From Stomorhina lunata (Eukaryota > Arthropoda > Insecta > Diptera > Rhiniidae), in NCBI GenBank assembly GCA_933228675.1, contig OW121743.1, positions 15,213,724 to 15,277,723 on the forward strand: a DNA stretch of 64,000 nt. Direction: 5' to 3'. Position 1 is the stretch's first letter, and each line of letters opens with the position of its first letter. The notes beneath the pieces were generated by a model. It did not search any database and was not told the DNA's origin. It worked only from the letters and a program-made list of their open reading frames with translations. Positions 1-11,689 of the stretch are shown here, piece by piece. Position numbers and translations under genes: made by a program.

Positions 1-1765
1 TCCAAGCCAACTTTGTCTAACCAACCCTTCACTATCCTTATGGAGCCGTTGGCTTACATTTGCACTTCATCAAGGAAACGTACACAGACAACAATTGCCA
101 TATCATCGGCGAATCCCATAATATTGGTCTCTGTACATAATTGTACATAATTTCCCAGAGTTCAAAACTGATCCTAGAGGCCCTCCTGCTAAGGATGGAT
201 GGCATTCTGTTCCCCCTGTCGGTGTTATTCTAATAATGTAGTTGGAGACTTCTAAAGGTAGTTGAAGACTTCTAAACGAGTGATGTCATTATATGGTTCC
301 ATCCCGCGCTGTAAGATGCATTTTTGATATCCAATGTGATAACCATGCAATATTTTCGGTTTGTACCTTTTCCATGTAAAGCTTTCTCCGCAATTTTCTT
401 CACTATATTTATAGCAACCACCTTAGACCTAGCTTTTCCAAAGCCTTATTGTCTAACTGAAAATCCATTTGATCTTTCAACTTCGGGTAGTTAACTATTA
501 CATACTATTCTTTCCAGTATCTTTCCAATTGTGCCCATAAAGGTAGAAGGTCAATGCACGCGGCTGCTACAATCAGTTGTTTTTTAATTTGTCAAATTTG
601 AAGCGGTAATGGAAAAAAGTAGAACTTTGTTCTACTTTTCCGCGCGGCAAATTTTTTCAGTGCTGCCAGATTTAATTATGTCCTCAAATATTTTTTATAT
701 GAATATTTGTGGAAACAAATGCACATTTTATGTACTGGCAATACTACACCCGGCCGCAGCAGCAGCCGCATGCCGCGTGTTTTGGCCTTGTACCTTAAGA
801 TAGATGGGGTGCGGTATGATGATGGCTTACCCAAGCGTTTATTTGGTTTTAGTAATAAGAACAGCTTTTGTTTCTTTAGAAATTTTCCAGTTCTGAGGCA
901 ACTGTTAAACACATTGGCAAAAATATAAGGTATCTCCTTTAACGCTATCTTTAGTGCTCTGTTTGGTATGGCATCTGGTTCAGGTGCCTCGTTGTCGCCT
1001 ATACAAGAGCTGGATTGTATTACTTCCTCTTCTGTAACTTCTATTGTACTATTGGACCATCTTCATATTGCACCTTTTCACTTTTGGTTGTCCACTTGGG
1101 AACAGAGCTTTACACACTACTCTTGAAAAGCGGTGGGCTTGTGGGGTATTTTGATGTTTTAGGCAAACCATAACAATGCGATAGGCATTTCTCCATGTGT
1201 TAGCATCAACATCTTGCCTGATGAAATAATTGGAGTTCAATATCAGCATCAGGTCTTGGTTGCCGTCTCTGGAACAATCTTCTTGATTTCAAGCATTTTT
1301 TGCGTAATTCAGCTATTTCAGAGTTCCACCAGTGGTTCGGTCTCCTGTAACGTTTGAGACTCGAACTTCATCTTCCAGTAGTAGATGAGAAGTGAATTCT
1401 ACTGAAAAGATACATATCTGGTTCAAGTTTTTCTTGGACCCATCCCATAGTCCCACAGGGATGCCGTCTTAGACAGTGAAGGTAATAGCCTGGTGGTCAC
1501 TGTATGTGTAATGTTCACTTACGTTACATTTTATATTTCTTGTCAGCGATTGGGTAACAAATTTGAGATCTACAAAAGAGCCTATAGCTCCTATCCTAAA
1601 CGTTTGAACGTTTTCTATGTTACAGAAGACCATATCTAACCGAGAAAACGCCTCTTAAAGAGCACGTCCTCTAGAGTTAGTATAATGCGACCCCTATTCA
1701 ACTGGCCATACATTAAAGTCACCGGCTATGGCTTACGGGTTAAAAGCTGCAGCACCATTTATGTT
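1..1765 (-). mobile_element. R1-like non-LTR retrotransposon remnant
   Basis: Minus-strand translation shows, from high to low coordinates, pieces of an apurinic-type endonuclease and a reverse transcriptase in the order usual for R1/LOA/Jockey-group elements. Near 1700-1735 there is AGDFNVWP (the GDFNAW-type motif), near 1490 SDHQAI (the endonuclease SDH motif), at about 1235-1345 a WWNSEIAELRKKC linker, at about 945-1030 EAPEPDAIPNRALK (RT block 1), then a FNSCLRTGKF...KPNKRLGKPSSYR stretch (about 800-912), and near 70-125 GFADDMAIVV, the RT active-site box. Stops and frame changes separate the blocks, so it is dead. The left end lies outside the window. The clade call rests on recalled motif patterns and is moderately sure. 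Confidence 0.75.
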
Positions 1766-1819
1766 CCTATCTAAATAAAGGGTTATTCATTTCGTGCTTT
1801 CAAAAGTATAGGACTGAAA

Positions 1820-2398
1820 GTCTGGCATTGACGAAAATAGATCGCTTAAGTATCACACAACGCATTTGGGGTCTGAGAATCCTCAATTAATTGAAGAAAG
1901 GCCATTATATCCAGAAAAAGTGACTGTTTGGTGCGCTCTTTGGTCCAAAGGTGTGATTGGACCTTACTTCTTCGAAAACGCCAAAGGAACAACTTCCACC
2001 GTTTATTCGGAGTGTTATGGTCGCATGATATCCAACTTTGTTTTGCCTGCTATTGAAGAATACGACTTGAAGAATATGTGGTTTTAAAAAGACGTTGCCA
2101 CAAGCCACACAACTTAAGCGAATATGGCTTTGTTTCAAGAGGCATTTCCTGGCCGCGTAATTTCACGCCATGGCAATATCGCATAGCCACCAAGATCATG
2201 CGATTTGACACCATTCGAATTTTTTTGTGGGGCTACGCGAAAGATCGTGTTTATGCAGATAAACCTTTAACTCTAAAGCACTTGAAAATCAACAATCGTC
2301 AAGTTATGGCTGAAATACCGCCCAATATGTGTCAAAAAGCGGTCGAAAATTATCTTAAACAATCAGCAAAATGCATAACCCTTTATATTTTGATCTAG
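1820..2398 (+). pseudogene. mariner/Tc1-type transposase, 3' half, degenerate
   Basis: The plus strand encodes the C-terminal half of a mariner-like transposase: a RIWGSENPQ segment, YPEKVTVWCALWSKGVIGPYFFENA, an altered second catalytic block (WFQQDGATCH degraded to WF-stop-KDVATSH), and PPRSCDLTP-like then FFLWGYAKDRVYADKP near 2195-2270. Stops and a frame change break it. No clear terminal inverted repeats were found, so the ends are approximate. It resembles the three longer mariner copies in this window but is more diverged, so it is probably older or from another subfamily. Confidence 0.7.
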
Positions 2399-3200
2399 TC
2401 CTACAAGCTATAGTATAATTTCTTGCAACAGCTCAGATCTAATTCTATAGGATGAACTACAGACTAGACTATTGCCAGTTTTATGTTCTGAGATTCGATC
2501 CGGAGTCTAAGCTATAGTCCAAACTTTGAATATTATTAAACATATTTACTTAATCAACATTAGTATTAAAGTTACTGCTTTATCAGACACTGCATTATCC
2601 ATAACAAAATAGAGTCACCAGGGTTGGGAAGTTTTGTTATGATTTTTAAAATCTCCTAAGCTACAAAAGATGTTGCCTCTTTTATGACCATCTGTGACAC
2701 TGTGATTTGTAAAGTTTTAGGTAAGAACTTTAAACTGATTTCTTAGTAATAAATATTTGAAATTTCATTTCAATCTTGTCATACTGAAATTTCAAATTAG
2801 TTTAAAAAAAATGTGTAATTTGTGTGAGAGATTTGGAAAATTTCAAACTAGTTAAATATCAAAATATAAAAACTTTTTAAAATCGTGAATATTTAATTGC
2901 TTAAGACATTTAGTGATGTCTTTATCGACAGTTGTTTAGATTTCAAACTGTCTGATCTCACACTGTTGTATCAGCAACTGTTCTTGGCGCCAGAATAGGA
3001 AACTAGATTAAATATCAATTAGAAGAGAATGATGGAATATTTTAATTTGAAATCTTAATAAAAATTTGTGTTTATTAGACAATTTAGAATAATTGGTTGA
3101 GTTTAATTTTAGATCAAAATAAAAAAATATATACCTGTTATTCAGGGTAATAAATATTTAAGGCAGCTACTGTTGTCGTCACGCCTTATAACTAGTTCTA
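2399..3200. other. AT-rich spacer with CACTG...TTATC-type motifs
   Basis: No coding region was recognised. Around 2575-2610 and 2920-2990 are short motifs such as CTGCTTTATCAGACACTGC and ACTGTTGTATCAGCAACTG. They resemble the motifs repeated in the first introns of the SVWC genes further right. This could be a remnant of the same repeat or of a lost SVWC copy. Confidence 0.4.
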
Positions 3201-4504
3201 ATGGGTGTTTTTTTTAGAGGTATAGAACTTCGAATTGAAATAAAACACAAGAAAATCGTTTTAATGTCCATCAATTTGGCTTTATTGGAAGGATAATTTT
3301 ATGCCATTAATGTTTAAATATGATTTCGGGCATGTGGCCGCCGCGGCTGGCTCGAATAAAGCCAATTCTACAGGTCCAATTTTTAACTACTTTTTCGAGC
3401 ATATGGGGCCGTATGTTGGCAATAACGCCACGAATGTTGGCTTCCAAGTCCCCTAACGTTTCTGGTTTGTTGGCGTAGACGAGCGACTTCACATATCCCC
3501 AAAGAAAATAATCCAGTGGTATCAAATCGCACGATCTTGGTGGCCAATTGACAGGTCCATTCCACGAAATTATGCGCTCATCGAATGTTTCCTTCAATAA
3601 ATCAATTGTGACGTGCGCTGTGTGGCATGTAGCGTCGTCTTGTTGGAACCACAACTCATCCACATTCATGCCATCCAATTGGGGAACAAAATAGTCGGTT
3701 ATCATGGCTCTATACCGGTCTCCATTTATGGTAACTGACTCTCCAGCATTATTTCGGAAGAAGTATGGCAAAATGACTCCACCAGCCTATAGAGCACACC
3801 AAACAGTCAGTTTTTGTGGATGTAATGGCGTCTCAAGGGTCTCATGTGGATTCTCTTCATTCCAAATGCGGCAATTTTGCTTGTTGACGTAGCCATTCAA
3901 CTAAAAATGAGCCTCATCACTGAACAAAATTTTGCGATGAAAATCAGCATCGAGATCAATCTCATTTTCGGCCCATACACCAAGATCACGACGCATTGCA
4001 TGGTCTCGCGGCTTTAATTCTTGCACAAGCTGGATCTTGTAAGGTCGCAAGCCAAGATCTTTGCGCAAAATCTTCCATAAAGTTGATGGACAAAGCTCCA
4101 ATTGCTGTGCACGGTGGCGAATCGATTCATTCGGGTCCTCTTCAACACTTTGCTCTACAGCGGCAATTGTTTCTGCGGTGCGCACTGTTCGACGTCGCTG
4201 CGGATGCGTATTATCACATAGAGTAAACGTAGTGCGAAAACGATCCATGGTTAACCGAATTAATTGCTCTGATGGACGATTATGTCGACTATAAAATGGA
4301 CGGAGCTTGCGGTAAACTTCGCGAACTGAACCATTATTTTCGAAATAAATTTGCACGATTTGCAAGCGTTGTTCTTTTGTCAACCTGTTCATGATGAAAT
4401 GGCAAACCAAACTAAATATTAATCACTTGACAGCTGACAAAATGGCCGCCAGTTAAAAAAGTGATGCCAACTTAAAGTTCTATACCTCAATAAAAAACAC
4501 CCGA
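3201..4504 (-). mobile_element. mariner-like DNA transposon, nearly complete
   Basis: The ends form inverted repeats: GGGTGTTTTTTTTAGAGG from 3203 on the left is matched by the reverse complement of the right end, GGGTGTTTTTTATTGAGG, with TATAGAACTT following in both. TA dinucleotides flank both sides (3199-3200 and 4505-4506), the IS630-Tc1-mariner target duplication. The element is about 1.3 kb, a normal length, and carries a single transposase gene on the minus strand. Confidence 0.9.
3307..4392 (-). pseudogene. mariner transposase with two premature stops
   Basis: The reading frame starts with MNRLTKEQRLQIVQIY at 4392 and runs about 361 codons in one frame to 3307, broken only by in-frame TAG codons at 3899-3901 and near 3790. 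Visible are the helix-turn-helix N-terminal region, the first catalytic Asp in LFSDEAHF (near 3905), the second in WFQQDDATCHTA, and the third in SCDLIPLDYFLWGY about 36 residues later. A family member is expected to cut and paste its element at TA sites. With two nonsense codons it cannot make full-length enzyme, but the frame is otherwise unbroken, which suggests fairly recent death. Confidence 0.88.
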
Positions 4505-4759
4505 TAGTTTAAAGTGTTTATACTTTTATAATCCCCTAAAAATATAGATATATCTGATACAATTGAACATTGTTCATAAAAAATCGTATAATATTTTGGT
4601 CACGAAATTTTAGACATTTAGAAAACAACAATGATCTATTGAAACTTTTTAACTTTTTAAGCAATTTTGCACAGATTTTTGTAAAAATATAATAGAATTA
4701 TAATTTTGTCTTTTTTGACAAATAAATTCTTATGTCATCGGCACCCGCAACTTTGTTAT

Positions 4760-5280
4760 TTTTCAGTCATTGCAATTCTAACCTCATTTTGGTTGGATGG
4801 TAAACATATAACGCCGTCAACATTGATTTATTCAGGCGTGTCATTTTGGTAGCCTTCATTTAATACCAGCAAAGTGCTCCTTCCATAGTTTCAGTACCCT
4901 TTCTGTATCTGCCACCAGGTTTTCTTGATCGGTCTTACAGGAGAAGATACAATTGCCAAAACCTTCCGTTTGGTATTCAACTTTTTACTCGAATTTAGGC
5001 ACTTCATGTCGACTCTTAGACATCCAATTTCCTCAAACAAGCGTCTATCAATTTCTTTATTTTTTCTTCGAAATAGGCGTTTCTCTACCCTGCCTTTCTC
5101 TCGATACTTTTCTAAAGTTCTCAGCAGTGGCATTGCGGCACTCCTCGTCATACCAAGTATTTTTAGGGAGAGTGTTTTGGAAGCCTAGTACAGTTTTTGC
5201 AGCAGTTTTCATGGAGTTGGCAATATGTTGCCATAGCCTGCAGATTCGTTGGAATTAGAAACATTTTCCCTGAGTAATTG
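4760..5280 (-). mobile_element. non-LTR retrotransposon fragment (endonuclease-RT linker)
   Basis: Minus-strand translation in shifting frames gives a segment ending the endonuclease domain, KNTWYDEECRNATAENFRKV (about 5095-5170), then KSRHEVPKFE and KTDQENLVADTERVLKLWKEHF (about 4860-4945), the stretch that usually precedes reverse transcriptase. Several frameshifts are present. It is a different family from the R1-like piece at the window start. Confidence 0.6.
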
Positions 5281-5480
5281 AGCTGTATGTATGTTCCTCG
5301 AAACACTGAGACGTGTTCTGTAACAAAGTAATGTTGGGAGTCCTTATACACTTGAAGAGTGTCTTTCGTCAACTACAACATGATCTGTCTGATGTTCTGT
5401 GTTTTGATCAGGAGACACCCATGTAGATTTATGGATTTTAAAGTGTGGAAACTTGGTGCTGCTTACTGCTATATTGCGAG
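5281..5480. other. unassigned spacer
   Basis: No convincing coding or structural signal was found between the retrotransposon fragment and the tandem repeat. Confidence 0.3.
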
Positions 5481-6150
5481 ACGTCGAAATCCCTCGACTC
5501 CTTAGATTACCTGACTTGGAGCCTCATTTTTCACCTATTTTTCTTTTCGATGTACAAGTCGCATTTCTAAACAGAATTTGATGATATTCAACATATGCCT
5601 ATTTATTAATTCAAAAAAGAGGTCTACCAATTTTGGTCGAAATCCGTCGACTCCTTGGGTTACCTGCCTTGGACCCTCATTTTTCACCTATTTTTCTTTT
5701 CAATGTACAACTCTCAATTCTCAACAATTCTCAATTTGATGATATTCACGCTTATTAATTAAACCAAAAAAGAGGTGTACCAATTTTAATTGAAATCCGT
5801 CGACTCCTTAGGTTACCTGCCTTGGACCCTCATTTTTTCACCTATTTTTCTTTTCGGTGTACAAGTCGCAATTCTAAACAGAATCTGATGTAATTCAACA
5901 CGCATAAATAAATTTTGATTGATATTAGTCGGCTCCTTGGGGTACCTGTCTTGAACCACCATTTTTCTCTTATTTTTCTTCTTAATGTACCATCGGCAAT
6001 TCTTAACAGAATTTGATGAAAGTCGAAACACGTCTATAAGTTAATCTAGAAAAGAGGTTTACTAATTTTGATTGAAATCGCTTGACTTCTTAGGTACCTG
6101 CCTTGGACCCCCATTTTAACCAATTTTTTGTTCAATGTTTTGTTCAATTG
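5481..6150. repeat. tandem repeat, about 130-155 bp unit, 4-5 copies
   Basis: A block containing GAAATCCGTCGACTCCTT, then CACCTATTTTTCTTTTC and ACAGAATTTGATG recurs with unit starts near 5485, 5638, 5791, 5921 and 6073. The spacings are therefore about 153, 153, 130 and 152 bp. Units differ by substitutions and short deletions. No coding role is apparent. Confidence 0.85.
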
Positions 6151-7145
6151 TTTAGGTCATCTTTTTGTATCTTAGCGACGCCATGACCATTCCATCTTAT
6201 CTCTTGGACAGCAGTCACATCACATTTATATTCATCAAAAACATCCATCAACTGAATCAGAGCACATCCTCTGCAAAGGGTTTGGATGTTATACTTGCTG
6301 ATCCTCAAATCATGGTCAGTTTTTATACTTATTTTAGCTTTTTCATAGTAATCGTTTTTTTTTTCAGGAGTGGGTTACTAGCCCCACTTCCTAACCAATA
6401 TTTTTATCGTTCTTTTGGGAGAACTCGAGGCACATGTTAGCTCACTAGATGAAAGGGCGTTAACACAGTTACCTAGGTGATACCACGAAGAGATCAGTCT
6501 GGGACTCGACAACCAACTACTATATTCATCCGATAACTTTATATCGCCAAGGTTACCGTCATCTTATGAGCATTTTTTAAAGCTGCTTTGTATGAGGTGA
6601 AATAGAGCGTTATTTGGTATGAAGTCTAACTTTACTCTGATGGCAACAAAGTTTAGGTGTTGTTTCTTATAACTCATTCGATGACTTCTCAAACGGAACT
6701 GCTTTGTTATCATTTGGCCATATTTCTTAAGTGGTTGCGTCTTCGTCTCAACAGTTAGAAAGCAATTAATCTAGAAGGTGGTGATTCGGATGACCCGTCC
6801 GATGACATCCCAAGTTAAACTACTTCGTTAGCATTTTAAATAAAAACGAAGATATTGAAGTATTCCGTATAACATACCATGACTTATCCAACAGGACAAA
6901 AAGGTGTGGAAGGATGAACAAGAGAATGTGGTGGTTCGGATGACTCCACCGATGACATCCCAAGTGAAACTACTTCGTTAGTATTTTAAATGAAAACGGA
7001 GATGTTGAAGTGCTCCGTATAACATACCGTAACCTATTCAACAGAATAAAATAGTCTGGCAAGGAGGAACAAAAGAATGTGGATAGACGAACAAGCAAGC
7101 CGATCTGAATCAGCTCCAATCAGCTCAAAGGCCGCACGAAGACCT
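6151..7145. repeat. imperfect repeat region, about 150 bp duplicated
   Basis: Two copies of a segment containing CGATGACATCCCAAGT, CTACTTCGTTAG and CTCCGTATAACATACC lie near 6777-6930 and 6930-7085. The piece near 6710-6775 (CATTTGGCCATATTTC...GTTAGAAAGCAAT) reappears as a diverged copy at about 9893-9955, so similar sequence flanks the retrotransposon at 7146-9850 on both sides. Confidence 0.6.
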
Positions 7146-8210
7146 CATACAATATATCAAGGGCGTTGTGTGACAATCCTACCTACACCAACACTCCCAT
7201 CTTGAGTAGTAGCGGTACACTTCTCTCAAACCCGGATGAACAATTAATACGTTGGATGGAACACTTCAAGTCAACATTAAACAATCCTTTTGGATTGGAA
7301 CCACTGACGGAAGTGCATAATGAAACCAGCCATGACAGTATATTCAATAGAATTTCAGACAATCCACCCACAAAACAAGAAGTGAAGAAGTCCATTAAAA
7401 GACTTAAGCGCGACAAGGCCCCGAGCAATGACAATATCTCAGTGGATATGCATTTATGTGATATTGAAGGGTCAGAGAGAGCGAGAGAGAGACTGTGGTA
7501 TCCACTTGTGCGTAAAATATGGGAAGAAGACGCCCTGCCATCCTCCTGGAATGAGGGTATACTAGTCAAAATACCAAAAAAGTGTGACTCCAAAAACTGC
7601 AATACTTACAGGGTTATAACACTTCTTGTGTGGATCTTCAACACAGTAAGAATAGTACTAGAGCAATTTAATAAATTCCGCACCCCCATTTAAGTAGCGT
7701 TTATTGACTTTATGAAGGCCTTTGACAGTGTCAAGAGAAGCTATCTATGAAGAGTTTAAGAAAATTGTAACATGTCAACTAAAGTCTTGAGCTTAATTCG
7801 GGCAATTTACGTGGATTTTAAATGTCGACTCATACACAAGGGTAAATTGTCTAAACCGTTCGAAGTCACTACTGGAGTAAGGCTATAATGTATCTTGCCA
7901 TCGACAAGCTATAGCGCACGGCTCTGAATGGTAGACAAGGTATCCAATGGACACCCTTAAAACAACTTTGGAATTTCCAAATCCTCGAGTTGATGACGTA
8001 TGTCTTCAAAGTCAAAGCTCAGGTCACCTTCAAGAAAATACTAACGCTTTTACCATTGAATCTCGAGCAGCTGAACTGGAAATCAATATTTCCAAGACCA
8101 AGATAATGCCTGGAGGCTATGGCGCAAGAACGTCAACACACATCAATGTAGATAACGAGGTTATTTGATGTGTAGATACCTTAATTGTCTTGGAAGTTTG
8201 ACGAGGCTAT
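7146..8210 (+). mobile_element. non-LTR retrotransposon, reverse transcriptase part
   Basis: Plus-strand reading gives a pre-RT region (LIRWMEHFKSTLN, 7243-7285), RT block KRLKRDKAPSNDNIS (about 7395-7440), LPSSWNEGILVKIPKKCDSKN (about 7535-7600), then after a stop VAFIDFMKAFDSVKRSYL (about 7692-7748) and LEINISKTKIMPGGYGA (about 8080-8130). These are successive RT blocks of the endonuclease-RT family common in fly genomes. The YADD box is missing or rearranged (DDVCLQSQSSGHLQENTNA near 7993-8050 follows where it should be), and stops are frequent. It is a dead copy. Confidence 0.8.
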
Positions 8211-9850
8211 TGAATCACGTATTAAGACAAAATCTGCATACGACAATTCTCCGAGTTATTTGGAAATCTCGGCAAATATCAATAGCAACTAAGTTTCAAA
8301 TATAAAAGTCGAATATCAAGTACATTCTGTATTACGGCTGCGAAACTTGAAAACGCCTAAAATCCATCGATAAGCTTCTGCAAACCTTTGCAAATAAATG
8401 CTTACGGCAAATTCTTAATAAGATAAAGATAATGCCTGGAGGCTATGACGCAAATCTGTTAATACATATCAATGGAAGTTTTGTATTCGGCATTCTCCGA
8501 GCTAATTTGAAATCTCGGCAAAAACGACTAAAATCAATCGATAAGCTTCTGCAAACCTTTGCCTATGGCAAATCCTTAATATATGGTGGCCGAACCGCAT
8601 AGGAAGTGAAGATCTAGTTAATGCGACAAATCAAATCCCTGCTTCTATAGAGGTATGTCAACGAAAATGGCGATGAAAAGGCCACAAACTTCGAATGCTA
8701 AATACCAACATTGCTTGACATACGCTTCTTTGGAATCCACAGAGAAGAGGCCGTACTGTTTGTGCACCTGCTAGAACGTTTAGACATACCTTCTAAACGT
8801 TCTAGTAGGTGAACAACATCTTGCAAAATTTGTATTCGGCATTCTCTGAGCTATTTGGAAATCTCTGCAAATATCAAGAGCAAATTAGTTACGAATATAC
8901 AACTCGAATGTCAAGTCCATCCTGTATTATGGCTGCGAAACTTGGAAACGCTCTAATGCCATCGATAAGCACCTGCAAACCTTTGCAAACATATGGTGGC
9001 AGAGAAAATGAAGACCAAATCCCTGCTTCTATAGAGGTATATGAACGGAAATGGCGGTTGATAGGCCACAAACTTCGAAGGCCAAATACCAACATTGCTC
9101 GACAAGTGCTTTGGAATCCACAGGAAAGAGGCTGTCATGTTGGTGCACCTGCTAGAACTTAGAGAAGGTCAAGTCCATCCTGTATTATGGCTGCGAAACT
9201 TGGAAACGCTCTAATGCCATCGATAAGCACCTGCAAACCTTTGCAAACATATGGTGGCCGAATCGCAGAGAAAATGAAGATCTACTTAACGAGACAAACC
9301 AAATCCCTGCTTCTATAGAGGTATATGATCGGAAATGGCGATTGATAGGCCACAAACTTCGAAGGCCAAATACCAACATTGCTCGACAAGTGCTTTGTTG
9401 GACTCCACAGGAAAGAGGCTGTCATGTTGGTGCACCTGCTAGAACTTAGTGAAGGTCAATTATTGGGGAGTTGCAAGCAGCAAATTATTAATGAAATGAA
9501 GCATGCCTAACATCTCGAAAATTTTGGATTCGGCATTCTCCGTGCTATTTGGAAAGCTCGAAAGCGCCTGCAAACCTTTGCAAACAAATTCTTGAAAAAT
9601 AGTGGCCGAATCGCATAAAAAATGAAGATCTACTTAACCAAATCCCTGCTTCTAAAGAGGTATGTCAACGGAAATGACGGTGGATGGTCACACACTTCGA
9701 ACCAACATTGCTCGACAAGCGCTTCGTTGGAACTCCAAATGTAAATGTACCTGCTAGAACGTGGAGAAGGTCAATTAATGCGGAGTTGCCAGCAGCAAAC
9801 TATGGAATGCCTAAAATCTCGCAATAGAGCCCTCTATAAAAAGATGGTTG
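8211..9850 (+). repeat. shuffled and duplicated retrotransposon 3' ends
   Basis: The C-terminal part of the same retrotransposon (consensus pieces YGCETWK, KLQTFANKCLRQI, ENEDLLNETNQIPASIEV, RKWRLIGHKLRRPNTNIARQ, VGAPART) appears in several partial, tandem copies, at about 8290-8780, 8820-9165, 9166-9530 and 9530-9850. The copies at 8913-9160 and 9168-9445 are close to each other and differ mainly by a short indel, so this is local duplication after insertion. Confidence 0.75.
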
Positions 9851-9989
9851 AGGCCCTTTGCTCAATTGGAAGTCAAGAGTAAAAGAAGATGTTAGCATTT
9901 GGCTATATTTCCTAGGAGGTAGAACTCTGGTCTCATCACTTAGAAAGCAATCAATTTGTTTTTAACAAAGAGATGTTGCTGTAAATACT

Positions 9990-10518
9990 TTTTCGTGTTC
10001 AATCTTTATTTGTTTACTATTAAAACTTTTTGTTTGTGTACGATGCTTATAAATCAATCTATTTATTTGATGTTTAGGTTTAAAGAAAGATGAGATAAAA
10101 TAGAATAAATATTTATATTTTTATTTGTATTTTAACTAATCAATTATCATATAAAAGCAGACAAAATTTGAAAAATATTAACAGTCTTTCTCGGGAATCA
10201 GTTGAAAGGTGAAGAAAAAGTGATCAAAATTTAAAGAAGTGCAGATTGAAAGAAGATAATTTTATACAAAAACAGAAATTTTAAAATAAATAAACCTTCT
10301 TATTTATATAGAAAATAAATTTTGAATTAATACCCAAATAAAAGCTACAAAGTTTTAATTTCAAAAAATTTTAAAATTCAATTTTAGTTGGATTGAACCC
10401 TTAGACTTGGAAAAAATTACTTAAAATTTATACTTACTTTATTTAACATTTATAAAAACTTCCATATTTTTACTAATTTGAGTAATGTTCCTCCATTTCA
10501 TTTCAGTTTTTTTTGAAA
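9990..10518 (+). promoter_or_regulatory. promoter and 5' leader of SVWC gene 1
   Basis: A TATA box TATAAAAG lies at 10150-10157, directly preceded by a GATA-type site TTATCA (10144-10149), with another, AGATAA, at 10093-10098. The same arrangement is found upstream of SVWC gene 2. A start near 10183-10200 is likely. GAAAG|GTGAAG (donor at 10209) and TTTCAG (acceptor ending 10506) suggest an intron in the 5' untranslated region, because the three related genes all keep a TTCAG just before TTTGAAAATG. Start site and leader intron are inferred. Confidence 0.6.
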
Positions 10519-11396
10519 ATGTCCAAGCTTGCTCAAGTTATGTTTGCCGTTTTGGCTATTTTTGCCGTTGGTATCTCGGCTAACAGTTTGACCTATAAGG
10601 GAGGTCAAAAACATCCCGGTAAGTTTATAAAATTTTAAGCATTATATTCAGAAATCAACTCATTTTTCTAAAAAAAATAAAAAATTCCCAAAAAAGTCCA
10701 AGCAAATTCTAAAAAATGGAACTTTGCTTAGATAACACAAAAAATCGCCAAAATTAGCATAAAATGTTCCATATTGGCAGCATTTTTAAAGATACATAAC
10801 TGTTCATCAAACACTGCCTTATCCTTAACAAAATCCTCTCTTGTCAGATTATTGTTTACATATTCCTTCAGTGTTACCAGTTTGTTCTACATTTTGAATG
10901 ACTTTCTAAATATTTGTATCTCTCCATTTTTGCAGATCTCGCCGATCACTGCCTTTATTCCGATTATAAGCTCAGCCTTGCCTTCAATGAAGTTGCCAAG
11001 CCTACCAATATTGATGCTTGTATTGAGGTAAAATGCCGTGATGACTACACCTTGGAACTCAGACAGTAAGTTTCGGAAATCCCACATTTTCTAAAGTCAT
11101 GATAAAAACCAAATTCCTAATTCATAAGCAAATTTTAAAATGATCAAATTCTTACAATTTGAAATTTGTATGGAAAATGTGTATTATAAGCTTGCTATAG
11201 CTTTACTTTTTGATTCTGAATTGGGGGGTTACTTAAGAAATTTTAAACAAATTTGTCTCGAATTTTATTTTTTATTAACCATTTCTTTCGTTTCAGTTGT
11301 GAAAAACTAAGCGCTGGTCATCCCTGTTTGGACAAAGCTCCCGATTTCACCAAACCTTACCCAGCCTGTTGTCCCGAGGCCAGCTGCAAGAAGTAA
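10519..11396 (+). CDS. SVWC-family secreted peptide, gene 1
   Basis: Three coding exons are read: 10519-10618, 10936-11065 and 11297-11396, with GT-AG introns of phase 1 and phase 2, giving 109 residues. The protein has a signal peptide (about residues 1-21, ending GISA) and then a single-domain von Willebrand factor C module with eight cysteines at 39, 62, 67, 78, 87, 101, 102 and 107, including the family's CCPE turn and a KPYPACC approach. Such proteins are small, extracellular and arthropod-specific. Members such as Vago are induced by infection, others by nutrition, so a secreted response factor is a fair guess; the actual role is unknown. A poly(A) signal AATAAA lies at 11452-11457. Codon 1 is fixed by the signal peptide and by the aligned start in genes 2 and 3. 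No disabling change was seen. Confidence 0.93.
10770..10895. promoter_or_regulatory. conserved block in intron 1 of SVWC genes 1 and 2
   Basis: The segment from ATATTGGCAGCATTTTTAAA through ACACTGCCTTATCC to TTGTTTACATATTCCTT is kept almost unchanged at about 16685-16805 in the first intron of gene 2, while neighbouring intron sequence has diverged. It contains TTATCC, a GATA-type core. A regulatory role is inferred; recent common descent is the alternative explanation. Confidence 0.4.
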
Positions 11397-11689
11397 TCAA
11401 CTCCATTATGAAAAAGAAAACTGATCTATATTAAGAATTTTTGTTTAATGAAATAAATTTGAACGTTTCTAAAACATTTTTATCGAAAATGGGATTCTGA
11501 AATTTTTGTAGTTTTTTAATAGCAGCTCTAAGAAGCAGACAAATAGTAAAAGCTATCGTGTCTAGTAAAATAGGTCTCAGATCGGCCAACCTACATTTTC
11601 AGAACAATTGAAAATGCCTGCAACTTCTGTTTATCTTTTATAATTGAGAAGATAAGCTGAGATTTAATGCAAATGAGCCGACTTGTTAA

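Noticed and set aside
10191..10203. NF-kB-like site in GGGAATCAGTT of the SVWC promoters
   Set aside because: Only the GGGAA half matches an insect kB site; the second half does not, and the position fits a leader or start-site element better.
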